From Xylogone sp. PMI_703 (lineage: Eukaryota > Ascomycota > Leotiomycetes), in the NCBI GenBank assembly GCA_021399445.1, contig JAJTUQ010000007.1:558001-622000 (forward strand): 64,000 bases of DNA, read 5' to 3'. The notes beneath the pieces were generated by a model. It made no database searches. It had not been told where the DNA came from and saw only the letters and a list, made by a program, of their open reading frames with translations. The translations under genes were made by a program, and so were the position numbers. Below are positions 20,262 through 32,470 of the stretch, piece after piece (the first letter of the stretch is position 1; the number at the start of each line of letters is the position of its first letter).

Positions 20262-23141
20262 ATGAGTGGTAGACTCTTATCTGCTAGGCTTACGCCTTTG
20301 GCGCAAAGGGTTTCAATACAGCCCGCACGTCGAATTCACTTACCAGTAAATGCTGGTGCTAGTGGATTACTCAGGACAGACGCCGCCGTACGAACTGCCC
20401 GTCGGCGAATATGGCCAACAGGATACACCCCATTTTCTAATGCAGTAGCTGTTCGGAATGCTTCTTTTGTTCGAATCCTCCCAAAGCTCTTTATCAAACT
20501 TGCACGAGTCCCCGCCTTATTTGCAGGTGCCACTGTGTCTGGAGTTGTTTATTTGCAATATCAAGCTACTCGTATATTGCCCATAATCGTAAACTGATGG
20601 AATACTTGCTGATAATGTTGTGCAGAGGCTGGAAACTATGTAGTTGATATTTTCAATACGGCAACTGGAAAGGCCTCTGCATTTGCTGGAGATTTATTCA
20701 GCGGTGCTGCGGATATTGCCGACCAGACACGGCGAGGATGGGAGAGTACGAAAGAGAAAGTTGAGCTTCCAGATTGGATACAGAGAGTGTTACGGATTCA
20801 TGAAGAGATAGGTCAAGGTTCTGGGGAAAATGGGGGCGAAGGTCCTGGAGGAGAGCCTCCTAAACAAAGTAGACTAGGAGCTGCTGCTGTAGCAAGCGGG
20901 TCTGCAGCTGCATATGGATATGATCAAGCCGATCAGGATCCGAGAAGTGATGAAGAGGCCGCCAGAGACGACCAAATGATGGTACTGACGAAGAAGATGA
21001 TCGAGATCAGAACCATTTTACAGACCGTTGGGCAATCAAATGCCTTGACCTTACCGTCGATTGTTGTGATAGGATCTCAGTCATCTGGAAAAAGCTCCGT
21101 GTTGGAAGCTATTGTTGGCCACGAATTTTTGCCTAAAGGATCGAACATGGTGACTCGAAGGCCTATCGAGCTTACTCTCGTCAACACTCCTGATAGCCAA
21201 GCAGAATATGGCGAATTCCCTGCTCTTGGCTTAGGAAAAATTACTGATTTCTCCCATATTCAGCGAACATTAACAGAGCTCAACCTTGCAGTTTCAGACG
21301 AGGAGTGCGTATCTGATGATCCAATTCAACTCACCATATCATCTCCTCATGTGCCAGATCTGTCGCTGATTGATCTTCCCGGCTATATTCAAGTTGTGGG
21401 TGAGAATCAGCCTTTGGAATTGAAACAAAAGATTTCAGAGCTCTGTGACAAATATATCCAACCACCCAATGTTATACTTGCCATTTCGGCAGCAGACGTT
21501 GATCTTGCAAACTCTGCTGCTTTAAGAGCGAGTCGAAGGGTAGACCCTAGGGGAGAAAGAACTATTGGTGTGGTCACAAAGATGGACCTCGTAGATCCGG
21601 TTCGAGGAGCTTCCATTCTTCGAGATAGGAACTATCCACTACGTCTTGGTTATGTTGGTGTGATATCTCGAGTTCCACCTCAATCAACATCGCTATTCAA
21701 GAAAGGGAGCGTGCAGATTTCATCCGCTATCACAAAGAACGAAAATGCTTATTTCTCAGCGCATCCCGTTGAGTTCGGTCCTGAGGCTGGTTTAAATGTG
21801 GGAACCACAACTCTCCGGAAAAAGCTTATGCAAGTTCTTGAGCAGACTATGGCGGCAAGTCTGCAAACTACCGGAGATGCCATCCAACAAGAACTCGAAG
21901 AGGCAACCTATGAGTTCAAAGTCCAGTATAACGATCGACCGTTATCTGCCGAGACCTACCTAGCCGAAAGCTTGGATGCCTTCAAGCACTCCTTTAAAGA
22001 ATTTGCTGGAAGCTTTGGTAGACCCCAAGTCCGTGAGCTGCTTAAAGAGCAGCTGGATCAACGGGTTCTTGATATCTTAGCAGCTCGTTACTGGAATAAA
22101 CCAATCTCAGATCTCTCTCCAGATCATAGCGAACAAAATTCTCTAGCGGAGCTTCCTACTGCTGATCCTGATTCATTGTATTGGCACCGAAAGCTAGATG
22201 CTTCGACCTCCGCTTTAACTAAACTTGGTATTGGGCGACTTGCAACTACGGTAATTGCCAATGCTATCCAGAGTAATATCGACCGACTCATCTCCCAATC
22301 TACATTTGTCACCCACCCCTTTGCACGACAAGTTATTTCAGAAGCGGCAGCAGGGATTCTAAATGAACGATTCTACAGCACAAGCGACCAAGTCGAAAAT
22401 TGTATCAAACCGTTCAAGTTTGAGATTGATGTTGAGGACGGCGAGTGGACCCGAGGGCGAGAGAACGTGGCCAGCGTACTGAAAGAAGAGTTAAAGGCCT
22501 GTGAGGATGCCTCAAAAAGAGTTGAAGAGCAAGTTGGCCGCAGGAAATTACGAGATGTGATAGCATTTGTGGATCGAGCACGAAATGGAGACGTCAATAT
22601 CGAAGGTGACGGCTCTACGGGAGCTGGAGGGTTTAGTTCGGCTTTATTAGCAAAAGGTAGACTTAGTCTCTGATGACAGTGAATTCGGCTAACTCTTTCG
22701 TTAACAGGCAGAGAAGCAGTTTTCCTTCGGGACAGAGCTTCCCTTATAAAGATGCGACTCATGGCGGTGAAATCCAAACAATGCAATAGCCTCAAAAACA
22801 AATACTATTGTCCCGAGATCTTCCTCGACGTTGTGGCAACAAAGCTCACACAGACTGCCGTCCTCTTTCTCAATATTGAATTATTATCAGAGTTCTACTA
22901 TAATTTTCCCAGAGAACTGGATATGAGGCTCGGTAAAGGATTGACTCCGGATGAAATCGAGCGTTTCGCAAAAGAGGATCCCAAAATCAAGGCGCACTTG
23001 GAAGTTATCAGGAGGAAAGAGTTGTTAGAGCTAGCTCTTGAGAAAATGAATGGTCTGAAATCATTGGAAATGCAAGGGAAAGGCCGAAGAGCGGCTGCAG
23101 ACACTAGGAAGAAAGATAAAGGAGGATGGTCGCTATTCTAA
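20262..23141 (+). CDS. MGM1: mitochondrial dynamin-like GTPase (Mgm1/OPA1)
   Basis: Exons 20262-20571, 20626-22656 and 22708-23141 give 924 residues. It fuses mitochondrial inner membranes and shapes cristae. Exon 1 encodes an Arg-rich presequence and a membrane anchor (about 82-101, ARVPALFAGATVSGVVYL). The GTPase motifs are G1 GSQSSGKSS (253-261), G3 DLPGY (353-357) and G4 TKMD (421-424), followed by the dynamin stalk and a C-terminal region ending GGWSLF. ATG 20262 is chosen; an in-frame GTG lies two codons upstream. In yeast, alternative processing near the second hydrophobic region by rhomboid gives long and short forms. Here the first intron falls just after the anchor. Confidence 0.95.
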
Positions 23142-23381
23142 ACAAAAGGCTCACGAGAACTTCTTGCCATAACAGGATTTGGATGGAGTTAGGGCTGCGT
23201 ACGAAATTCACGATATAAAAATCCTCTCATTTGTCATCCTTAGAGTTTCAGGCTTTGACAGCTAGAATATACGATGTATGATGCCATGAAAGACTTCTAT
23301 CCCTACTTCCATAACCTAAGCAATTCTACCGAGATGAATCCTTGATTTCATAATACGAAAGAACACACTCAAGGCATTAGT

Positions 23382-24887
23382 TTACTTCCCATCGATCGTT
23401 AGCTGTGTCGTAACCTCCCATTTCATACTCTCACCCTTCCCATATCCACCGCCCAGTCGATTCTTCACCAGAAGATTGATTCTCTCTCTTAACTTGGATA
23501 GCGCACTATCGTCAGTCGCCCTTACCCGGAGCTTGAGATTCGCCATACATAATCCATAATGAACCTGCCAAAATTTTGCCTCCTCAACTGCCGTAATTGA
23601 AGGATCATTCTCTATTTCATACATTACTTCAGGTACCCCCTTTCCAGAATAACTCATTAAGAGCATTAAGCCTTGAACAATAGCCAGTCGCACTCCAAGT
23701 ATAAACATCGAAATGGCAATAATGGAGCAGAGGAGACGATCCATCCAGACATAGTATGTTATGGATAACAAGGGAAGAACAAGCATGATGAAGGAGCATG
23801 AAAGCGTTAAGAAATGAGATGGGTTGGATAAGAGGGACGGCAGGGAAGAAATATAGGCAAACCGCATAGCTTTGCCAATTCGAGCGTGATTCTTAAGGCC
23901 GATCGCTGAGACAAGGGTAGCAACGATGGATACCAGAGCTGCAGAGTCAACGGAACCAAATGATACACGCTGATGATCGTGGGGATGGTGAGGGGTATGG
24001 GAACCTAGGGATTCCAGGACATGTTTAAGATTATGAGAAATTAGGTCAAATCCCATGAATAGTAGAAAGACAGACATGGCAAATCCAGCAAGAACTTCTG
24101 CTCGTTCGAGACTGTTGGTAGTTAGCAAATCGCTGTACTTATTCAATGACCCTGCTGGCACATACCCAAAGGGATGTCTTATGCTCGATCTTTTCCACAC
24201 TTCAAAGTTACAAAATACATCCACACCAACGCAGATACTGGCGCTGACTGCGTCGAAGAAGACAAGATGTGACAAGGCCGTCAGAGCTAAGGATCCCTGA
24301 GAGCTATACAATACAAACGCTGCCGCCAAAGCATGGCAAGCACACCACATGGTTCTTGTTGTTTGCTCCAGTGACATGCTTTTCCATGCTTCTTTAAACG
24401 TCGGGATAGGGAGCGATGCAGGCAATGCGAGTGGAGGCCGGGGAGGTGGTTCGAGGAAGATCTGATGCTGAGCAGAAACGCTACTGTGTTTATATCTATG
24501 GCCTCTTCGCTGGCCGACATTCTATGCCAAGTTAGCAAGATCAAGCAATCATGTAGGTCCATCCATATCACGTACTGATTTCGTGATGGGGCCCGCCACA
24601 TAAGTCTCAGTTTTGAAATTGAACGGGTTTCGTGGCGGAGCATTGAAGGTTCCTTCACCATTGGAGTCCGCAGGGGAGGGTGTCACAGACTGCTTCCCGC
24701 CAAATCGTCCCGGGAAGGCATCCACCGTAGGTGAAAGCGCGTTTGGATCATGGCTTATAGTTGAATTGGCTGCACCGTCGGCTCCATCGATCCCTAAGCC
24801 AGCCCATGATTGCTCTCGTTCTTCTGCCGTTGGGGTAGGAGGCGTTGGAGTCCGCGGTGGTGCAGGAATTGGCAGGCCTGAAGCCAT
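23382..24887 (-). CDS. ZRG17: Zrg17-type cation diffusion facilitator (zinc into ER/Golgi)
   Basis: Exon 1 (24576-24887) and exon 2 (23382-24521), with a 54-nt phase-0 intron, give 483 residues. Zrg17 works with Msc2 as a heteromeric zinc transporter of the early secretory pathway. The N-terminal 150 residues are Pro/Ser/Thr-rich and include NPFNFKTETYV and NVGQRRGHRYKHSS, which I recall as conserved in fungal Zrg17 proteins. About six membrane spans follow, with a His-rich loop (TPHHPHDHQ) in the middle and a CDF-type cytosolic C-terminus. The assignment to ZRG17 rather than another CDF is by overall resemblance. Confidence 0.85.
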
Positions 24888-25321
24888 TGTGATGCCTCTA
24901 TGTAACCCGGGTGCTCATCAGAGATAGCGAGGCAAAAGCCAAGTCGTGCTATAGATACCACCCAGATTAAAGCGTGCTTGCCAGAAAGGAAGCAGCTAAT
25001 AGATGACGATTGTTACTTGCAGCGGTGATTGCCGTTACTGTAATTTCCCGATTCGGACGAGGCGCGAGGCGAACCGTGACAGGGTGTAAAGGCATCACTA
25101 ATTTTATACAGCGACTACAGTTGCATTCCTTACCTCAATAATCACTTTTATGCCAACAACCAAGCGCCTAGTCAGAAAGACTTACTTGGTGCGAATAATT
25201 CTATAGAAAATCTGCAGGTATCTCAAGATCGGTCTCTTCTTTTCTCCTTCGCCAAGTAATCACACGTGGCCTAGAATCTCAATAATGGCCCCTTTTTTAT
25301 GATATAAGCAATATTGCAAAT
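24888..25321. promoter_or_regulatory. divergent promoter, ZRG17 / two-TM protein
   Basis: About 430 bp shared by two head-to-head genes. No other feature seen. Confidence 0.45.
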
Positions 25322-26425
25322 ATGGAACCCTTCCCATCTGAAATTTCTGGTAGCTTGAATGTCCAAAATGTTCGAACCAAAGAAGGTGCTTCTCATACGG
25401 CTGAAAGAAGCATGCATCAAGGGTACGGGCATAAGAAAAATGTCTCAGGGGGGATTATGTCCAAATTTCCATTCCTTCGGATGAATTCCGATGAGAGGCA
25501 GTCCTCTTCTCCCCAGCAACCCCCAAACCCAGGATTCTCTCTTATTGACGACCAAAACTTGAGGAAATCAAGTGGTAGGGCTATGGCAGCAGCAATCAGT
25601 CATCAAAGGACGAGAAAAAGAAAGGGATCCTTAAGGAAAGCAGCACTCCTAGGCCGAGGTGCACAGAGAGAGAAGAGAGAGACCAAAGCTCCTCATATTG
25701 ATACGGACAATGACGCCGGGTATGGTGCCGAGATCACTTTGAGCCCTACTTCCCCGACTGATGTCCCTCAACCTACCTTGTTCGGCCTGGGAATCTCAGA
25801 TGACACACCCCGTCCATCGATGGATGGATATGCCAGTCGGACCAGCAGCATAGTTCCTCCACCAATTACCCTTCCGATGGGTTCTGAAGATCACATGGCT
25901 CACTCTTTGAATGGAGCAACGAGCCCAACACTCACTTACACCTCCACCACAGACGAAGATGATATTCTCTCAATCCCAAGACGCCCTTCGCCGCCTCTCA
26001 GGAATGTTCCTCAATTTTCGTCTGGCTCAGAATCTTACTACGGGAGCAGTGGCTCCCTTCCTCGGCGGCGCTCTTCTCAAAAGCCCAAATCTCCTCTCTC
26101 ACTTGGGCCTGCTGCCACCCCAATTCCCTCAGCAGAATCCGAATGGGACTACTCGGAGACTGAATGGTGGGGCTGGGTTGTGTTGATTGTTACCTGGGTA
26201 GTGTTCGTTGTTGGAATGGGCTCTTGTCTGGGGATTTGGAGTTGGGCTTGGGATGTAGGCGAGACGCCCTATGCTCCTCCAGAGTTTGAAGATGATCCTA
26301 CATTACCAATTGTTGGTTACTATCCAGCATTGATCATTTTGACCGCGGTTATGGCTTGGGTCTGGGTCGTTGTGGCCTGGGTCGGAATGAAATATTTTCG
26401 ACATGCGAAGATTAGTGGAGACTGA
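25322..26425 (+). CDS. conserved fungal two-TM membrane protein, function unknown
   Basis: A single exon of 367 residues. The first 280 residues are disordered-looking (Ser/Pro/Arg-rich, with KRKGSLRKAALLGRG and many SP/TP sites that could be phosphorylated). The C-terminal 90 residues contain two Trp/Val-rich membrane helices (about 284-312 and 331-358) separated by an acidic loop (GETPYAPPEFEDDPTLP), and end in KYFRHAKISGD. I recall this C-terminal block as highly conserved across ascomycetes without a named function. Topology and localisation are inferred. No catalytic motif is visible. Confidence 0.8.
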   Translation: MEPFPSEISGSLNVQNVRTKEGASHTAERSMHQGYGHKKNVSGGIMSKFPFLRMNSDERQSSSPQQPPNPGFSLIDDQNLRKSSGRAMAAAISHQRTRKRKGSLRKAALLGRGAQREKRETKAPHIDTDNDAGYGAEITLSPTSPTDVPQPTLFGLGISDDTPRPSMDGYASRTSSIVPPPITLPMGSEDHMAHSLNGATSPTLTYTSTTDEDDILSIPRRPSPPLRNVPQFSSGSESYYGSSGSLPRRRSSQKPKSPLSLGPAATPIPSAESEWDYSETEWWGWVVLIVTWVVFVVGMGSCLGIWSWAWDVGETPYAPPEFEDDPTLPIVGYYPALIILTAVMAWVWVVVAWVGMKYFRHAKISGD

Positions 26426-27317
26426 ACGCATCTACGAATTACTCAAGCCAATACCGTATTGATTTTGCAAGGGATGATCCCGTCAGACTATGGGTTGCCA
26501 GGCTTTTAGCAGCCACTCACTGACAGAGCATCCCAACCACCCAGTGATAACTTCCTAAAGGACTTTGAGCTATACGGCTAAATCACTGATATTTCTGCTT
26601 CAGATATCAGATACTCATCTTTTGGCAGTTAAAAGTCAGCAATGAAGGTATTAGAGGACCGGATTCTAATGCCCTTTAACTACTACTCAAATTCGAACTC
26701 AGCTGCCGGTTCATCCCATATTGGTGTCCGTAGCTATGGGACGAGTTATAAGGACTCAAGTTCTAGGAAATGGAGTATGGAAGAATAAGGAATGATACGC
26801 CTAGTAGTCTGCTTCGTAGCAGGATGAATGTAAAGCAATAAGGGACAGAAAACGTCAAAGCATCAAGTCAAATGAGACAGCAATAATGCTCAACAAAGGA
26901 TAAGCACCACCTAATATAGAGGGATGGACAGATGTTACTGTTAGAGCTCTCTCTTCATGTAATGGAATAGATCTGTTAATTCGTATTATCTAAAGCTGAA
27001 GACCCGCAATTTTCCCAATAAGACTGCAAAGTTCGAACAACCAATAGCATAAATCATATTCACTTCTCTGAATCACATGGGCCACCGTATATGTTCTGCA
27101 TAAAATATGCGCTAGGAAATTATGCCGAAGGCGGTGAAGATAGTAGCAAGCAAAAAAGTTCCCGCCCGCCTTCAAGAAATCTTAAAAGGTCGATTTCTAG
27201 CTACTTGACCAGCAAACAATTGGAGATTGGAAACAATCGCAATTGGCGCAACCTTATCATTGTGTAATATAGCTATTTTCGATTTCAAGGCAGAAATCTG
27301 GCATCTAATTAGGGAAA
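26426..27317. other. intergenic region, same-strand neighbours
   Basis: About 0.9 kb between the two-TM gene and EBP2. Holds a 3' end and the EBP2 promoter; no gene or repeat recognised. Confidence 0.4.
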
Positions 27318-28603
27318 ATGGTTACGAAAAGTAAGCTCAAAATGGCGCTCGCGGCCGACAAGGGCGTAGACTTCGGGAAGTTGAAGCTTAAGAAGAAAGA
27401 GAAGGCTGCAAAAAAGTCCAAATCAAAGGCAAACAAGGAACAAGAATGGGAAGATGTGGATGAAGATGAAGAAGAAGGTGATGAGGAGGATGGAGGTGTC
27501 GAATTGACCAAAGATGACCAAGAACAACAGGAAGGAAGTTCAGATGAGGAAGAGGAGATCGATGGACCCATGCAGGTGAGTTGCATTTCTAGATACTGGC
27601 ATAGGGATATCAATGTTTATCATTCTAGGTTGATTTCGAGGGTATCAATGAAAGTGATAGCGATTCCTCAACTGGCGAAGAGGACGAAGACGAAGAAGCG
27701 TCAGATGAAGAAGATATCCCAATGTCCGATCTAGAAGACTTATCAGAAACCGAAAAGGAAGATATAATTCCTCACCAACGGCTGACAATAAATAACACAA
27801 CCGCCTTGACTGCTTCGTTGAAGCGCATAGCATTACCTATTAGCTCCCTCCCATTCTCCGAGCATCAATCCGTTACAACCTCTGAACCGGTTTCTATCCC
27901 CGATGTTTCAGATGATTTAAACCGTGAGCTAGCATTTTACGCGCAATCTTTGTCGGCTGTTAAGACTGCTAGACAATTGCTCAAAGCTGAAGGAGTACCT
28001 TTTTCTCGACCGAAGGATTATTTCGCTGAGATGGTCAAGGCTGATGAACACATGGCTAAGATCAAGGCGAAATTGGTTGATGAAGCCGCTAGAAAGAAGG
28101 CGAGCGCAGAGGCAAAGAAGCAAAGAGATTTGAAGAAGTTTGGTAAACAAGTCCAGATTGCCAAATTGCAAGAGAGGGAGAAGGATAAAAAGGCTACGCT
28201 AGAGAAAATTAAGACCTTGAAGAGGAGTATGTATATTTTCATTTTTACACGATACCTTTCTGAACTGATACTTATTATCACTTACATGTCAATATTATTG
28301 GAATGCTAATTCTTCCTAGAACGTCAAGACCAAGGGGCAGCGGCCGGCGAAAATGAGGCTGACCTCTTTGACGTTGCTGTGGAAGATGAGATTTCCAAGC
28401 CCTCTCGCAAAGACCGGCAGGGCCCCAATAAGCGTCAAAAGAAGGACGAAAAGTTTGGCTTTGGTGGTAAGAAGAGATTTGCGAAGAGTAATGATGCCAT
28501 GTCCAGCAGCGACCTCCGAGGATTCTCAAGCAGGAAGATGAAGGGCAAGGCGGGGGGGCCGAAGCAAAGACCAGGAAAATCTAGGAGGGCAAACAAGAAA
28601 TAA
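27318..28603 (+). CDS. EBP2: rRNA-processing protein Ebp2
   Basis: Exons 27318-27575, 27629-28226 and 28320-28603 give 379 residues. Ebp2 is a nucleolar factor for 60S subunit and 27S pre-rRNA maturation. The first 140 residues are strongly acidic with Lys-rich starts (KLKLKKKEKAAKK, then Glu/Asp runs). The conserved core follows: DDLNRELAFYAQSL, FSRPKDYFAEMVKADEHMAKIK and the helical RDLKKFGKQVQIAKLQ. The basic tail contains FGFGGKKRFAKSND and RPGKSRRANKK. Domain order matches yeast Ebp2 closely. Confidence 0.95.
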
Positions 28604-29032
28604 TTGAAGTGTAAAAGAACTTGTAGACTGATTATCATGGCTATGGCGTTGGGGTTGGTTTGGCATCTAAAAGTATCATAGGAGTAGTTACCTGCTTCTA
28701 TTCATGTACTATGGGTATGGCGTATTAGCTTAAGCCCACCGTTAACACAAAACCAGTCAAAATATTAGTATGAGGTTAGAGACTTTTTATTTTAATAATA
28801 TGTTCCCCCATACTCATTGGTGTAACGATGCTTCTACCAAACTAGGTGTGTCGTGCACAACTTGAGTGTGTTAAGCCATGCCATGGCACTCATGTAGTTG
28901 GAACTTGGCCATCCGTTGCTGCGGTTCACCAACTAGCGGATCCATGAACACCATGAGAGAGCAAGCGTTAGCCGTGACTATAAGAGGGTGTGGCCACACA
29001 AAATAAGTGGTCTCTAACCTCCTCGCTCGGGA
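28604..29032. other. convergent intergenic region
   Basis: About 430 bp between EBP2 and MKT1 3' ends. Nothing supportable. Confidence 0.4.
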
Positions 29033-31555
29033 TTATCGCCTTTTATCTAGGTATTCCTTGGCGCCAATCCATACCTTTTTATCTCCCTCTTCGATTTCAT
29101 TTCCGATGGTTTTGACACCCTCATAGAGTGCATCAAAGAAAGAAAAGGCAACGTCTAGATCTTCAGCAAAATTCACACTATGTGGCAGGAGATTTTTAGC
29201 GTATCCTCCCTTGCTCTCTGCCCTCTGCTCAGGGGTAGAATCTGGTTTACAATAGTCATCAAGGTAGGTTTTCACGGCAATGCCTAGTGCTACATCAATA
29301 TCCGTAGAAAATGGTAGACTATTCATATGATTAGTGCATGCAATATTATTTCAAGAGTGGTAAAGCGTACCTGCGACCTAGTTCTGCGAGATCATCTCTG
29401 TCACGATTTGCCTGGACATTGAGGAACATGGAGGTGGTGACTGCCTCAAGAAGATCTCGGTCACTCTCCTGTACAGCCTTAATAAGAGAGTAGAATGAGA
29501 GGAAGTTTTTGCTTAAAGGTCCGGTGTAGCCAATAGGTTGATGCCGAAGCTTAAGGAGACAGGCCGTACGGCCAATAAGAATGCAGTGTGCTTTATCTTC
29601 ATCCGATCCTCGAAGGGGACCACCAATAAGCTCTGTGTGCCTATTACGAGCGTTGAGGTCATTGAACCGTATTAGTTCATAAGCCAGAAATGCCGCTTCC
29701 TCAGCATGATGAATATCATTATAAGCTTTGATTGTTGGCCCAAGTGATTTTAGAGTCGTAGCCAGAGCTTTGCCCCACCCTGTCAGCTCATGTTTATCAT
29801 TAATATAATCTCTAAGATGTAGCAACCTCCATAAAACGTTTGAAAGGATCTCTTCCTTTGAATTAAGATCTGTAACCTTTCCCTTAGCCACAGTCTTGGC
29901 GACGAAATCTTTATCTTCCAGAGATAAAACTGCAAATGAGAGAGTTCCGGGTCGTTTGTTGATGGCCTTCTCTCGGCTCTTTAGATCTTCATCTCGGACC
30001 CCCCAGGTATCTGCTTGAGTATTCGGATGTGGTTGCACATTACGATGATTTAAAACCTGCTTTATGCTGTCATCGAACCAATATTTCATGATTATATCTT
30101 TGTATTGGAAACCTCGATGAATCCGGGATGAGATAAGGGCAGCGGTCTTCTCCTTCACTGGTACCAGCGATCTTGTAACTAACCGTTTATATTCTTCTGA
30201 TATAACACCGTCTAGAGTTGGCATGACATAGAACTCTAAAGCACTGAAGCAGTTCATGAGTCTTGGTCCTATCAGGGATTTCGAAAGATAATGATACATC
30301 TCCGCTGGCAGCTGGAGACCGAGATACTCATGATTATCTTGCGTGAGCTGATCGTAATCTCTAATGTAGATGCTCCCATCTTCTAATGCGATAATAGAAT
30401 GTTTCACAGCCATCTTCGCCTTTCGATATTTGTCGAGCCAGTTTGGATCCCGTAATTGAAGGACATCATGGAACGCTGCGCAGGTATTTGCTACGGACTT
30501 CTCTGAAGTTCTTAATAGATTTATAGCATCCCCGATGATGTATGGTTGACGAGTAATAATGGTTTCGTCGAGTAGCGGAGGGAATGTCGGTAAGAAAGAC
30601 GTCCCAACCATGAGAAGGGCATCTTGAAACATGTCCTGCGACACGTTTAATTTTCTGATCAGGTCTGATTTGATAATACCGGAGAATGATTTTTTCTCCC
30701 AGTCTGCTGAGGATGGGGGGGAAATGATGGCGTCATTTATATCATATAGCAGAAGTTCCTGCGATCCCATAATACCATCGATATATTGTGTCTCTAATGT
30801 GTCGAGATACGCCAACTAATTACTCGTCAGTATTGCTCTTATAATAGGAGTACATAAACTATAACCTGAGCGCAGGCGCTATATGGCGCAATAATATATT
30901 CCAAGTCTCGCTCTGCGAGAACTTCCTGTAAGATTGGGTATAAGTCGGTAGGTCGTACCGCACCTTTCCATCGTCAGTAGATGCAATAACAGAACGACAC
31001 TAACTTACTAACCAGAAGCTCCAAAAGCTTTTACGGCATCTTCAGGATGATTATCCGCATAAAGATCCCAAGCGGTTTGTGTCTTCAGAAGGGCAGATTT
31101 TGCGTTACGAAGGGCCATATCTTCCTTTCCCATAATCGATTGACCATCAAACACAAATATAGGTTTCATTCCATTGGATTTCCATTGGTCCAATTCATTT
31201 CGAATGTGTTCCTTTAAGCCAATTGGGCTTCCACCAAGGGCTGCGAGAAGGGGCTCGTGAGCTGGAGGCTCGTCAATCATATGTTGTAGATAGGAAGTTG
31301 CTTCGACACCAATGACTGCGCCTTGCATATCGGAGAATGGCATGGAGCTTTACCGTTTAATAGATTAGAAGATTTTAGATAACAATAGCAGAGGATGGAA
31401 ACTCACAACAACTCCGCACCAATCCAGAAATCGCCTTCAAATACTAGTTGTTGATTATAGTTAGCCAAATGACCCAGACTCGAACATAACCTTGCAACTG
31501 TCAAGCGCTTTGATAGCTTTGAAAATATAGGTAAAGCAATGGTAGTTTTACTCAT
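29033..31555 (-). CDS. MKT1: Mkt1-type XPG-domain post-transcriptional regulator
   Basis: Proposed exons are 31407-31555, 31013-31347, 30866-30963, 29371-30815 and 29033-29318, giving 770 residues. Mkt1, with Pbp1, regulates translation of selected mRNAs (HO in yeast) from polysomes. The XPG-N-like part contains AVIGVEATSYLQ and MKPIFVFDGQS, and the XPG-I-like part AVRPTDLYPILQEVLAERD and IIAPYSACAQLAYLD. Long MKT1 N and C regions follow. Family length agrees. The first exon is the least certain: it is open and in phase from ATG 31555, but an ATG at 31343 would also give a protein, lacking the start of the XPG-N domain. Confidence 0.85.
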
Positions 31556-32470
31556 GGGGCATCTGGCTTCTGAGACTACCCTTGTATAAGCTTGCCGCCC
31601 TCTTCTACCCGGGATTCAATTCAGGAAGTAGCTCGATAGGAGCCCAGATACCCATCTATATCCTCACCGACGGTCGCAACTATATAGGCTTGCGATTGAG
31701 ATGCTTCTTTGTGTTTGGAATTGATGAGACGACAAGAAGTCCGACTTACAAGGCATTTTGAGAGTATGAGCGGTCTTATATGTTTATTCCAAGAGAAGTG
31801 AGTTAGGCTATCGCAGCTGTGGTGTGCGGAATCAGAAGGCTGTGAGGTGGGCGGGGTGTCTAGATCGTGAACGGGAAGGAACGACCCGAATATTTTGGGG
31901 GTTTGTAACAAAGGAGGATATATTTGTGGACGCCTAGATGAGATCGAACTATATGGTTACAGCTTCAAACACCATCCACAAACTCATGGGATGAGAATTG
32001 TAGGTAAATTGAGTGAGAACAAGGCTGACAGCCGAAAGTGAACTCAAAATATCGCGAAGGTGGCAGATCCCAGAGCTGGAGCTCACACGCTAAAGTCGTA
32101 TCCGTAAATCAACCTTAAAGCAAGCAGAAGACGCTAAATGCGGGAGCGCTAAGGCGCTTTGAGACGATTAAAACGTATATCACGTGCTAACCATCCATAA
32201 CATAGCCTTACAGGCGTGGTCGCAACACATACATTTCGGCAACTATTCAAGAGGTGGATATCTACATAGTGGGTGGTTGGTCTTGTCTGACTGCAAGCTG
32301 TTAGAGCGTTACGGCTGTGAAGTTGGCAAGAAGCATACCGGGCAGTCTTTCTTTATCGGAGCCGATAAGCCCTTGTCATCCCACCGTTAGACTTCTGTCT
32401 TAGTGTTCCATACAGGCTACTTAAACTCATACCTGATGCTTTAAATTTTGTATTATATCACAGAGTCAAT
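31556..32470. promoter_or_regulatory. divergent promoter, MKT1 / dioxygenase
   Basis: About 0.9 kb between two head-to-head genes. A 96-codon minus-strand frame at 31621-31911 begins with TTG and is not accepted as a gene. Confidence 0.4.

Noticed and set aside
31560..31640. Possible tRNA-like segment with GAATCCCGG on the minus strand
   Set aside because: No acceptor-stem pairing, D-arm or anticodon arm can be built around it.
31621..31911. 96-codon minus-strand frame between MKT1 and the dioxygenase
   Set aside because: Starts with TTG, no ATG or family support.
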